DNA of 64,000 bases from Arthrobacter sp. AL12 (GTDB taxonomy: Bacteria > Actinomycetota > Actinomycetes > Actinomycetales > Micrococcaceae). Made by a program: the position numbers and the translations under genes. Under the pieces are notes generated by a model. The model was not told the origin of the DNA, made no database searches, and saw only the letters and a list, made by a program, of their open reading frames with translations. The first letter of the stretch is position 1, and the number at the start of each line of letters is the position of its first letter. Shown piece by piece: positions 56,926 through 64,000 of this stretch. The stretch covers positions 246,679 through 310,678 of the forward strand of contig NZ_JASBQY010000003.1 of the NCBI RefSeq assembly GCF_029960645.1, written 5' to 3'.

Positions 56926-57006
56926 ATGACTGCAACAGTCCGGTGCGCACTGCGCGCCAACATCAGCCAGGCCATCATTCCTGCCCCGGCCATCAGCACC
57001 CTCTAG
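56926..57006 (+). CDS. Candidate 26-residue upstream ORF (leader peptide) before rsgA
   Basis: ATG (56926) to TAG (57004-57006), 26 codons, preceded by GGGGAGGTGG at 56911-56920, a strong ribosome site at good spacing. The peptide runs MTATVRCALRANISQAI then IPAPAISTL. A promoter-like TATTCT lies at 56874-56879. It ends 64 bases before the rsgA TTG, leaving room for a regulatory structure. It could be an attenuator or stalling peptide for rsgA; its codon content does not match a classical amino-acid leader. Too short for standard annotation. Confidence 0.45.
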   Translation: MTATVRCALRANISQAIIPAPAISTL

Positions 57007-57070
57007 CCGCAGCCTGCCAGGTTCCACCCGCAGCGCGGCACGTGCACCGGGGCCCATCAAAGGGTTTTCG

Positions 57071-58315
57071 TTGACTACTTCAAGTGCACGTCCAGGCGCG
57101 TCCGGCGCCACCCACCCCATCCACCCCATTCCGAGTACCATCCCCAAGGATCTCCCCGCGGGCCCCGCCGCGCTCCCCGCGGGCCCGGCGGGGTACGGCT
57201 TCACCGCCGCCGTTGCCGCACGGTTCGCGGCCCATCCCGTGCCGGGCGGCACCGGCACGGGCCGGGTCATCCGCGTGGACCGCAACCTGGTCCTGATCGC
57301 CACCCACGATACGATCCTCCATCTGCCGTATCCCGGCACCGGGGAACTGCCCGCCACCGGCGACTGGGTCTGGCTCGGATCCAACACCGCGGGGGAGCCC
57401 GCCATCGCGGGGATCCTGCCGCGGCACTCGGAACTGAGCCGCAAACGCGCCTTTGACGCCTCCTCGGAGGCGCAGGTCCTCGGGGCAAACATGGACGTCG
57501 TCGGGGTCGTGGTCCCCGTGGACCGGCCGCTCACCCACAACCGGCTCGAGCGCACCCTCGTCGCCGCCTGGGATTCGGGGGCCACGCCGCTGGTCATCAT
57601 CACCAAGGCGGACCTCGCCGACCTCGCGGACGACGTCGTCGGCAAGGTGGTCCTCCAGGCAGCCGGCGTCGCGGTGGTCACCACCTCCGCGGAGCACGGC
57701 GACGGCCTCGACGAACTGCTGGGCCACCTCCCGCCCGGCGGCACCCTCGTGCTGCTGGGTCCCTCCGGGGCGGGCAAATCCACCCTCATCAACGCCCTCG
57801 CCGGCACGGCGGTCCAGGAAACGGGGGACGTCCGGGCCGGCGACGGCAAAGGCAAACACACCACCACTTCACGCGAACTCGTTCCCCTGCCGGGGGGCGC
57901 CGTCCTGATGGATACCCCCGGGGTGCGCGGCTTCGGGCTGTTCGACGCCGACAGCGGGATGGCAGAGATGTTCGGCGACCTCGAGGAACTCTTCATGCAG
58001 TGCAGGTTTTCCGACTGCGCCCACGGCCGCGAGCCCGGCTGCGCCGTGCAGGCTGCGCTCGCGGACGGGTCACTCGAGGACCGCCGCTGGGAGAGCTACC
58101 TGAAGCTCCAGCGCGAACTCGCGGCCCTGGCCCGGCGGCACGATGCCGCCGCCAGCCGCGCCTACGCGCGGGAATGGCACCAGCAGATTTCGGCTGCGGG
58201 CAAGAGCCAGCGCGCGGCAGAACGGGACAGCTACGAGGCCGCCGCCAACGAGGGGGCGAGGCGCGGCGGGAAGGGCCGGGGCGGGTCCAAGGGGGGCAGC
58301 CGTCGGATCCGCTGA
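57071..58315 (+). CDS. rsgA: Ribosome small subunit-dependent GTPase A
   Basis: GTPase that checks maturation of the 30S subunit near the decoding site. The 414-residue protein has an N-terminal OB fold (about residues 40-120; GRVIRVDRNLVLIATHD), the circularly permuted GTPase with G4-like ITKAD before G1 GPSGAGKSTLINAL, and the zinc-binding CRFSDCAHGREPGCAV. A basic Gly/Arg/Lys tail (RRGGKGRGGSKGGSRRIR) is unusually long. The TTG start (57071) has AAAGGG upstream; the Ala/Pro/Gly-rich first 40 residues are weakly conserved in type. Confidence 0.94.
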   Translation: MTTSSARPGASGATHPIHPIPSTIPKDLPAGPAALPAGPAGYGFTAAVAARFAAHPVPGGTGTGRVIRVDRNLVLIATHDTILHLPYPGTGELPATGDWVWLGSNTAGEPAIAGILPRHSELSRKRAFDASSEAQVLGANMDVVGVVVPVDRPLTHNRLERTLVAAWDSGATPLVIITKADLADLADDVVGKVVLQAAGVAVVTTSAEHGDGLDELLGHLPPGGTLVLLGPSGAGKSTLINALAGTAVQETGDVRAGDGKGKHTTTSRELVPLPGGAVLMDTPGVRGFGLFDADSGMAEMFGDLEELFMQCRFSDCAHGREPGCAVQAALADGSLEDRRWESYLKLQRELAALARRHDAAASRAYAREWHQQISAAGKSQRAAERDSYEAAANEGARRGGKGRGGSKGGSRRIR

Positions 58316-58335
58316 CCTGGCCCCGAGTACTTCGA

Positions 58336-58402
58336 AGCAACGCGGGGTCACTTGCGGTCCATTTGGCCCCCTGGAATGGGCGCGAAGTGACCCCGCGTCG
58401 CT
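58336..58402. repeat. REP-like nested hairpin
   Basis: AGCAACGCGGGGTCACTTGCG (58336-58356) pairs with CGCGAAGTGACCCCGCGTCGC (58381-58401) with one mismatch and one bulge; inside it CCATT (58359-58363) pairs with AATGG (58375-58379). It lies just after rsgA in a 331-base gap. A separate 10 bp hairpin follows at 58431-58463. Confidence 0.8.
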
Positions 58403-58430
58403 GGTTGGGCGCCGGCGCGGGGCGGCGGAG

Positions 58431-58463
58431 GGGTGCCGCGGGACGTTTTTTCACGCGGCACCC
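58431..58463. repeat. 10 bp hairpin with T-rich loop
   Basis: GGGTGCCGCG (58431-58440) and CGCGGCACCC (58454-58463) with a 13-base loop GGACGTTTTTTCA. Perfect pairing; could be a terminator variant or part of the REP-like cluster. Confidence 0.7.
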
Positions 58464-58495
58464 ATCCAAAGTCGGCTGCGCTACGAATGGCTATG

Positions 58496-58553
58496 TCAGC
58501 CACAGCGCCGTCGACAATATCCCTGACATTGTCAGCCGCGCTGGTTAGGCTGA
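58496..58553. promoter_or_regulatory. OpuC operon promoter with nested dyads and a palindrome over -35
   Basis: -35 CTGACA (58523-58528), 17-base spacer, -10 TAGGCT (58546-58551). The -35 is one arm of the perfect palindrome CTGACATTGTCAG (58523-58535). Three nested inverted arms surround it: TCAGCC/GGCTGA, CAGCGC/GCGCTG, GACAAT/ATTGTC. The transcript would start near 58558, with a leader of about 90 bases. The remaining bases of the gap (58464-58495, 58554-58646) have no further signal. Confidence 0.6.
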
Positions 58554-58646
58554 GTTCTATGTGCTTTACAGCCCAAAATCAGCGTGTCTATGATCAGTTG
58601 GCTGGACCGTCCGTTGTTGCCCCCAACAGTTAGGTAAGCCCCGGAA

Positions 58647-59741
58647 ATGGCTGAAGCCATGATCGAGTTCCAGAACGTCACCAAGCGATACCAGGGCGGC
58701 CAGCCTGCCGTCGATGGCTTGACCATGTCGATCGACAAGGGCGCCATCACGGTCTTCGTCGGACCTTCGGGATGCGGCAAAACCACGTCGCTGCGGATGA
58801 TCAACCGCATGGTCGAACCGACCTCCGGCACCATCACCGTGGACGGCCAGGACGTCACCGCGGTGCCGGCAGCGCAGCTGCGCCGCTCCATGGGCTACGT
58901 CATGCAGTCCTCGGGACTGATGCCGCACCGTTCCGTACTGGACAACATCGCCACCGTTCCCCGGCTCAACGGCGTCTCGAAGGCCGAGGCGCGGAAGCGT
59001 GCGCAGGAACTGCTCGACGTCGTCGGGCTGGCATCCGCGCTGGGCAAGCGGTACCCCTCGCAGCTGTCCGGCGGCCAGCAGCAGCGCGTCGGCGTTGCCC
59101 GGGCGCTCGCCGCCGATCCTCCCGTGCTGCTCATGGACGAACCCTTCAGCGCCGTGGACCCCGTCGTCCGCGATGAACTGCAGCAGGAACTCCTCCGGCT
59201 CCAGCGTGATCTGGCCAAGACCATCGTCTTCGTCACCCACGACATCGACGAGGCCACCGTCCTTGGCGACAAGGTGGCAGTCTTCGGCCTCGGCGGCAAA
59301 CTGGCGCAGTACGCCACCCCGGAGGAGATCCTGCGCGCCCCCGCCAACGACTTCGTGGCGTCCTTCGTAGGCCGCGATCGCGGCTTCCGGCACCTGGCCT
59401 TCAGCCCGTCCGACGGCGTGACCGTGCACCCCGCCCAGACGATCACCCCCGCTGAAATCGACCGTGCCGGCAACGCCTCCGGCGAGTGGCAGCTGGTGGT
59501 CGACGAGAGCCTGCGGCCACTTGGCTGGTCCGGGCCGGGCAAGGGCACGGCGACTGTTCCCGGCGGTTCCCTCTTCCGGAAGGGCGACACGCTCCGCCGC
59601 GCCCTCGATGCGGCCCTGTCGTCCCCCTCCGGTCTCGGCGTCGCCGTGGACGAGGACGGCCGCGTGGCCGGGGTCATCACCGCCGAGGAAGTCCTCGCCA
59701 TCATCGAGTCGGACCGCCATGTCCGCCAGGGAGCGCGCTGA
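58647..59741 (+). CDS. Osmolyte ABC transporter ATPase (OpuCA/ProV type)
   Basis: ATP-binding subunit of a glycine betaine/carnitine/choline-type importer. The 364-residue protein has Walker A GPSGCGKTTSL, signature LSGGQQQRVGVAR, Walker B LLMDEPFSAVDPVVRD, as in OpuCA. A C-terminal regulatory extension of about 120 residues ends with VAVDEDGRVAGVITAEEVLAI, which resembles one CBS motif. The start ATG is followed by a second in-frame ATG 4 codons later. It overlaps the permease start by one base; the order ATPase-permease-permease-binding protein is that of OpuC. Confidence 0.92.
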   Translation: MAEAMIEFQNVTKRYQGGQPAVDGLTMSIDKGAITVFVGPSGCGKTTSLRMINRMVEPTSGTITVDGQDVTAVPAAQLRRSMGYVMQSSGLMPHRSVLDNIATVPRLNGVSKAEARKRAQELLDVVGLASALGKRYPSQLSGGQQQRVGVARALAADPPVLLMDEPFSAVDPVVRDELQQELLRLQRDLAKTIVFVTHDIDEATVLGDKVAVFGLGGKLAQYATPEEILRAPANDFVASFVGRDRGFRHLAFSPSDGVTVHPAQTITPAEIDRAGNASGEWQLVVDESLRPLGWSGPGKGTATVPGGSLFRKGDTLRRALDAALSSPSGLGVAVDEDGRVAGVITAEEVLAIIESDRHVRQGAR

Positions 59742-60517
59742 TGGAGTGGTTCCTGGCCAACAGCGGGCAGGTCTTCAGCCTCGCCGGCCAACACCTCGTC
59801 CTGGCCATCCTGCCGATGGTGTTCGGGGTGCTCATTGCCGTGCCGCTGGCCCAGTTCGCCCGGCAGAACCGCGGACTCCGCTCCGTGGTCCTCACGGGGT
59901 CCTCCCTGCTCTACACCATCCCGTCCCTGGCGCTGTTCATCATCCTGCCGACCGTCCTCGGAACCCGGATCCTGGACCCCGTGAACGTCGTCGTGGCCCT
60001 GACCATCTACGCCGTCGCCCTCCTGGTGCGGGCCACCCTGGACGCCTTCGACTCGGTGGACGAGGACCTCCGCCAGGCCGCCGTCGCCATGGGCTTCAAA
60101 CCCCTCGCACGGTTCCTGCAGATCGACCTGCCGCTGTCCCTGCCGGTGCTGTTCGCCGGGCTGCGCGTGGTCTCGGTCAGCAACATCTCACTGGTCAGCG
60201 TCGCGGCGCTGCTCGGCATAGGCAACCTCGGAATGCTGTTCACCTCCGGCCTGCAGCGTGACTTCATCACCGAAGTGGTAGTGGGCATCATCGCCATCCT
60301 TATCCTCGCGCTGATGATGGACGCCGTCCTGGTCCTCCTTGAACGGCTGCTGACCCCCTGGACCCGCGCGGCCACCGGCCCCGGCACCAGCGACCAGGCC
60401 GGCCCCGCCCGGGACGCGACCGGCCCCGGCCAGGGCACGGCCGGCCAGGACAAGACCGGCGCCCCGGCCGCGGCGCTGCGGCTTTCCGATGCGCAGAGCA
60501 CGGGCGGTGCTTCATGA
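59741..60517 (+). CDS. Osmolyte ABC transporter permease (OpuCB type)
   Basis: The 258-residue membrane protein has about five helices, starting VFSLAGQHLVLAILPMVFGV, and the EAA-type loop DAFDSVDEDLRQAAVAMGFK used to contact the ATPase. The C-terminal 45 residues (ATGPGTSDQAGPARDATGPG and more) are a low-complexity cytoplasmic tail not found in most OpuCB. ATG 59741 overlaps the ATPase stop by one base; its stop overlaps the next permease by four bases. Operon member. Confidence 0.9.
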   Translation: MEWFLANSGQVFSLAGQHLVLAILPMVFGVLIAVPLAQFARQNRGLRSVVLTGSSLLYTIPSLALFIILPTVLGTRILDPVNVVVALTIYAVALLVRATLDAFDSVDEDLRQAAVAMGFKPLARFLQIDLPLSLPVLFAGLRVVSVSNISLVSVAALLGIGNLGMLFTSGLQRDFITEVVVGIIAILILALMMDAVLVLLERLLTPWTRAATGPGTSDQAGPARDATGPGQGTAGQDKTGAPAAALRLSDAQSTGGAS

Positions 60518-61257
60518 GCGTCGTCAACGACACGTTCACCTGGCTCGCCGATCCGGAGCAGTGGTCCGGCAGCGCCGGAATCCCCGCACGGCTGGCAGAG
60601 CACCTGCTCTACACCGGGCTGGTGATGCTGATCGCCACGGCCATCGCCGTCCCAATCGGCCTGTACGTGGGGCACACCGGCCGCGGGCGGGTCGCCGCCG
60701 TGGCCGTCGCCGGAGCCCTTCGGGCCCTGCCGACCCTCGGCCTGCTCACTCTCTTCGTGCTGCTGGCCGGCATCGGGCTGATGCCGCCGATCTGGGCCCT
60801 GGTGATCCTGACGGTGCCGCCGCTGCTCGCCGGCACCTATGCCGGCATCGCCAGCGTCGACCGGAACGTCGTCGACGCCGCGCGGGCCATGGGCATGACG
60901 GAGCTCCAGGTGCTGTTCCGCGCCGAGTTCCCCAACGCCCTGCCCGTGATGTACGGCGGGTTTAGGACCGGTGTGCTCCAGGCCATCGCCACCGTCTCGG
61001 TGGTGGCCTATATCAACCTCGGCGGCCTCGGCCGGTACCTCTTCGACGGACTCGTGCTTTCGGACTTCCCGCAGATGCTGGGCGGGTCCCTGCTCATCGC
61101 CGGTCTGGCCATCGCCGTCGACCTTGTCCTTGCCCTCATCCAGAGGCTGTTCCTGTCCCAGGGAGCCTCAACCAAGCCAGACCGGAGCCAGCAGGCTGCG
61201 GTTGATCTCACAGACCCCGTACCCGCGGGGACTGTTGTTCAAGGAGGTACGTCATGA
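60514..61257 (+). CDS. Osmolyte ABC transporter permease (OpuCD type)
   Basis: Second permease of the importer, 247 residues, about six helices (HLLYTGLVMLIATAIAVPIG; LPTLGLLTLFVLLAGIGL) and the EAA loop IASVDRNVVDAARAMGMTE. It starts ATG 60514 overlapping the previous gene by 4 bases, and its stop overlaps the binding-protein ATG by 4 bases. Two permeases form the heterodimeric channel. Confidence 0.9.
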   Translation: MSVVNDTFTWLADPEQWSGSAGIPARLAEHLLYTGLVMLIATAIAVPIGLYVGHTGRGRVAAVAVAGALRALPTLGLLTLFVLLAGIGLMPPIWALVILTVPPLLAGTYAGIASVDRNVVDAARAMGMTELQVLFRAEFPNALPVMYGGFRTGVLQAIATVSVVAYINLGGLGRYLFDGLVLSDFPQMLGGSLLIAGLAIAVDLVLALIQRLFLSQGASTKPDRSQQAAVDLTDPVPAGTVVQGGTS

Positions 61258-62216
61258 AGGAAACCCGCCCACGAGCACTCGGCAGGCGCGCATTCGGCGG
61301 CCTGGCCGCCGGTGTAGGCCTGGCCATGGCACTGTCCGCCTGCGGAGGCTCATCCGATCCGCTCTCCACGTCCCCCGCCACCGGCGGGGCCGCCTCCGGT
61401 GCGGGCTCGGCCCTCGTGATCGGTTCCGCCGACTTCACCGAGAGCCAGATCATCGCCGAGGTCTACGCCGGGGCGCTGAACGGAGCCGGCATCACGGCGA
61501 GCACCAAGCCCAACATCGGTTCCCGCGAGGTCTACTTCAAGGCCGTCCAGGACGGGTCGGTGGACATCATCCCCGACTACAGCGGCAACCTGCTGCTGCA
61601 CGTCAGCAAGGACGCCCCGGAGGTCTCGGCCGAGGATATCTACAAGGCGCTGCCGGGCAAGCTGCCCGAGGGGCTGGCGGTGCTGGAGGCCTCCAAGGCC
61701 GAGGACAAGGACGCGATGGTCGTCACGAAGGCCACCGCGGAGAAGTACCAGTTGAAGTCGATCGAGGACCTCGCCAAGGTCTGCAGTGAAATCGTGGTGG
61801 GCGCCCCGGCGACCTTCGCCGAACGCGCCTACGGACTCCCGGGCCTGGAGAAGAACTACGGCTGCGTGCCCAAGAAGCTGGAGCCGTTCAGCGACGGCGG
61901 CGGGGCCGTCACGCTCAAGGCCCTGCTCTCGGACCAGGTCCAGGTGGCCGACATCTACACCACCACCCCGTCCATCGCGGACAACGACCTGGTGGTGCTG
62001 GAGGACCCGGAGAACAACTTCATCGCCCAGCAGGTCATCCCGCTGTACAACAAGGCCAAGATGACCGACAAGGCGAAGGAAGCCCTGAATGCCGTGTCCA
62101 AGATCCTCACCACCGAGGACCTGATCAACCTCAACCGTGCGGTCAGCGGCAGCCAGAAGCAGAACCCCAAGGACGCTGCCGCGGCCTGGCTCAAGGACAA
62201 GGGACTGGTCAAGTAA
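61254..62216 (+). CDS. Osmolyte ABC transporter substrate-binding lipoprotein (OpuCC type)
   Basis: The 320-residue protein has a twin-Arg-like start (GRRAFGG), a hydrophobic signal and the lipobox LSAC (Cys near residue 31), then a Ser/Gly/Ala linker. The mature part is an OpuAC-type binding domain: SADFTESQIIAEVYAGAL and SVDIIPDYSGNLLLHV, as in OpuCC/OsmF. It captures glycine betaine or a related quaternary amine at the outer face of the membrane. A terminator at 62248-62304 follows. Confidence 0.9.
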   Translation: MKETRPRALGRRAFGGLAAGVGLAMALSACGGSSDPLSTSPATGGAASGAGSALVIGSADFTESQIIAEVYAGALNGAGITASTKPNIGSREVYFKAVQDGSVDIIPDYSGNLLLHVSKDAPEVSAEDIYKALPGKLPEGLAVLEASKAEDKDAMVVTKATAEKYQLKSIEDLAKVCSEIVVGAPATFAERAYGLPGLEKNYGCVPKKLEPFSDGGGAVTLKALLSDQVQVADIYTTTPSIADNDLVVLEDPENNFIAQQVIPLYNKAKMTDKAKEALNAVSKILTTEDLINLNRAVSGSQKQNPKDAAAAWLKDKGLVK

Positions 62217-62247
62217 GAGGCTTGTCCAGACCGCTCTGACGTGCGAC

Positions 62248-62304
62248 GGCGGCTGCCGGACTCTCCCGGTTCACGGGGGAGCCCGGCAGCCGCCGAATCC
62301 TTTT
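62248..62304 (+). terminator. Terminator of the OpuC operon
   Basis: GGCGGCTGCCGG (62248-62259) and CCGGCAGCCGCC (62283-62294) form a perfect 12 bp stem, with a second inner stem CTCCC/GGGAG region; then GAATCC and TTTT (62301-62304). Confidence 0.8.
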
Positions 62305-62394
62305 CTGACGGGCTTTTGCTGCCTGTGACGGCGGGACACCCCTTGTGAGACAGATCTCGGCGGAACTACATCCTCCATATGGCATATTTGATGG

Positions 62395-63615
62395 ATGGCA
62401 GAATTCAAGCAGTCCACCAAGCTTCATAACGTCCTTTACGACATCCGTGGACCGATCCTTCAGGCCGCCCAGCAGATGGAGGCAGAGGGTCACCGCATCC
62501 TCAAACTGAACATCGGAAACCCGGCCCCGTTCGGATTTGAAGCGCCGGACGCGATTCTGGTGGACATGATCCGCCATCTGCCGCATGCCCAGGGCTACAG
62601 CGATTCCCGCGGCATTTTTTCGGCCCGGACCGCCGTGTCGCAGTACTACCAGACCCGCGGGATCCAGAACATCCATGTAGATGACATCTACCTGGGCAAC
62701 GGCGTCAGCGAGCTCATCACGATGTCCCTGATGGCGCTGCTCGACGACGGCGACGAGGTCCTGATCCCCACCCCCGATTACCCGCTCTGGACCGCCTCGG
62801 TTGCGCTGGCCAGCGGCCGGCCCGTGCATTACCTCTGCGACGAGGACTCCGGCTGGCAGCCGGACCTCGAGGACCTGGAAGCGAAGATCACGCCGCGCAC
62901 CAAGGGCATCGTGGTGATCAACCCGAACAACCCCACCGGCGCCGTCTATCCGGAAGACACCCTCAAGAAAATCGTCGCCCTGGCCGAGAAGCACGGCCTG
63001 GTCCTCTTCGCCGACGAGATTTACGAGAAGATCCTCTACGAGGACGCCGTCCACGTGAACATGGCCAGCCTGACCGGCGACGACGTCCTGTGCCTGACGT
63101 TCAGCGGACTGTCCAAGGCGTACCGTGTGTGCGGCTACCGGGCCGGGTGGATGGCCATTTCCGGGCCGAAAAAGGATGCCGCCGATTACCTCGAGGGCAT
63201 CAACCTGCTGGCGAACATGCGCCTGTGCGCCAACGTCCCGGCCCAGCACGCCATCCAGACGGCGCTCGGCGGGTACCAGAGCATCAACGACCTCATCCTG
63301 CCGGGCGGGCGCCTGCTCGAGCAGCGGAACAAGGCGTACGACATGCTCAACGCGATTCCCGGGGTCAGCACCCAGCAGGCCCGGGGCGCCATGTACCTCT
63401 TCCCGAAGCTCGATCCCGAGGTCTACCGCATCCGCGACGACGAGAAGTTCGTCCTGGACCTGCTGCGCGAGCAGAAGATCCTGGTCTCCCACGGCCGGGC
63501 CTTCAACTGGGTCCGCCCGGACCACTTCCGGATGGTCACCCTTCCCCTCGTGAAGGACCTGGAAGAGGCAATCAACCGCATGGCGGACTTCCTGAGCCGG
63601 TACAAGGGGAACTAG
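62395..63615 (+). CDS. PLP-dependent aminotransferase, AlaA-like
   Basis: Class I aminotransferase of 406 residues, closest in appearance to glutamate-pyruvate aminotransferase AlaA. Substrate-loop NIGNPAPFGFEAP at the start, the Asn-Pro-Thr block VINPNNPTGAVYP, the ADEIYEKILYED strand with the PLP-pyridine Asp, the PLP Schiff-base lysine in SGLSKAYRVCGYRAGW, and the conserved Arg near RMVTLPL. It probably makes alanine from pyruvate and glutamate. ATG 62395 has no strong Shine-Dalgarno; CATATT (62383-62388) lies 6 bases before it. Confidence 0.93.
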   Translation: MAEFKQSTKLHNVLYDIRGPILQAAQQMEAEGHRILKLNIGNPAPFGFEAPDAILVDMIRHLPHAQGYSDSRGIFSARTAVSQYYQTRGIQNIHVDDIYLGNGVSELITMSLMALLDDGDEVLIPTPDYPLWTASVALASGRPVHYLCDEDSGWQPDLEDLEAKITPRTKGIVVINPNNPTGAVYPEDTLKKIVALAEKHGLVLFADEIYEKILYEDAVHVNMASLTGDDVLCLTFSGLSKAYRVCGYRAGWMAISGPKKDAADYLEGINLLANMRLCANVPAQHAIQTALGGYQSINDLILPGGRLLEQRNKAYDMLNAIPGVSTQQARGAMYLFPKLDPEVYRIRDDEKFVLDLLREQKILVSHGRAFNWVRPDHFRMVTLPLVKDLEEAINRMADFLSRYKGN

Positions 63616-63692
63616 CCTGAGCTCAGCAGCGTAGCGCGGGCGGTGGTCCGGCGGTCCGCACGGAGGCTGCCCGACCCGGAAAGAGGCAAGGC

Positions 63693-64000
63693 ATGTCAGA
63701 CATCGTGCGATTCAAGGAACACCCCTCCGACACCCTGAAGGTGGGCAAAGGCTTCAGCCTGAAAGACACGGACCCGGACTCCACCCCCGGCTACCCGGGC
63801 GACAAGGACGACGGGGAGGCGCTGCTTGCCGACCTGGATGACAACCTCACTCTGCTCCAGGAGCAGCTTTTCGCCGAGTCCCGCTTCGGGAGCACCAAGC
63901 GGCTACTGCTGATCCTGCAGGCCATGGACACCGCCGGCAAAGGCGGGATCGTGACCCACGTGATGGGCGCCATGAACCCGCAGGGCGTCCAGCTGAAGTC
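63693..64000 (+). CDS. Polyphosphate kinase 2 family protein (5' part only)
   Basis: Runs off the end of the window. The visible 102 residues (SDIVRFKEHPSDTLKVGKGF at the start) lead to the PPK2 Walker A region LILQAMDTAGKGGIVTHVMG, the family hallmark. PPK2 enzymes transfer phosphate between polyphosphate and nucleotides. The ATG at 63693 has AAGAGG upstream, 77 bases after the aminotransferase. Confidence 0.85.
   Translation, partial: MSDIVRFKEHPSDTLKVGKGFSLKDTDPDSTPGYPGDKDDGEALLADLDDNLTLLQEQLFAESRFGSTKRLLLILQAMDTAGKGGIVTHVMGAMNPQGVQLK

Overview
The window is a 64 kb stretch of a high-GC actinobacterial chromosome, most likely from an Arthrobacter/Pseudarthrobacter-type Micrococcales organism. 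The reasons are strong GC bias at third codon positions, frequent GTG/TTG starts, the alr-tsaE-tsaB-rimI-tsaD gene order, a groES-groEL operon behind two CIRCE elements with a His-bearing GroEL tail, a GuaB3-type IMP dehydrogenase paralogue, and many genes whose start codon sits 6-7 bases after a TAnnnT -10 box (leaderless mRNAs). The genus is inferred from gene content and order only. There is no transposase, integrase, phage gene or CRISPR array; the DNA looks like core chromosome with a more variable right half.

Layout. 0.2-4.4 kb: alr followed by the t6A tRNA-modification operon. 4.6-10.4 kb: a GCS2-type carboxylate-amine ligase, a NagZ-like GH3 lipoprotein, a shikimate-dehydrogenase homologue, a THUMP-like methyltransferase and a small membrane protein. 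10.4-12.8 kb: CIRCE-controlled groES-groEL. 12.8-22 kb: a DUF389 membrane protein, an acyltransferase-SGNH fusion, guaB, an ABC exporter and a secreted subtilase. 22-29 kb: guaB3, glpD, a stand-alone PTS EIIA, SURF1, DUF3817 and guaA. 29-33 kb: a very large helicase-nuclease-like protein whose Walker A lysine is replaced by glutamine. 33-39 kb: a SAF protein, an FmdB zinc ribbon, 5-formyl-THF cyclo-ligase, galU, a GNAT, a membrane protein, an NmrA-like SDR and tRNA-Ala(CGC). 39-47.8 kb: PadR plus ABC1 kinase, YqeY, a HemK-like methyltransferase, an ABC-F protein, a frameshifted second ABC1 kinase and CorA. 47.8-56.8 kb: regulator/target pairs (Lrp-MFS, Lrp-methionine-gamma-lyase-like enzyme, LysR-MFS), a nitronate monooxygenase, an N-acetylglucosamine-kinase-like protein and a NUDIX hydrolase. 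56.9-64 kb: rsgA behind a 26-codon upstream ORF, an OpuC-type osmolyte ABC operon with a palindrome over its -35 box, an AlaA-like aminotransferase and the start of a PPK2.

Purine metabolism is over-represented: guaB, guaB3 and guaA lie within 12 kb. Cell-envelope and stress functions (alr, NagZ-like, GroE, OpuC, subtilase) make up much of the rest.

The least explained material is non-coding: at least three different families of nested-palindrome intergenic elements. One is a roughly 95 bp element present three times (44-140, 10364-10454, 19713-19822). One is a 59 bp element in tandem (25538-25660). One is a single REP-like hairpin cluster (58336-58463).
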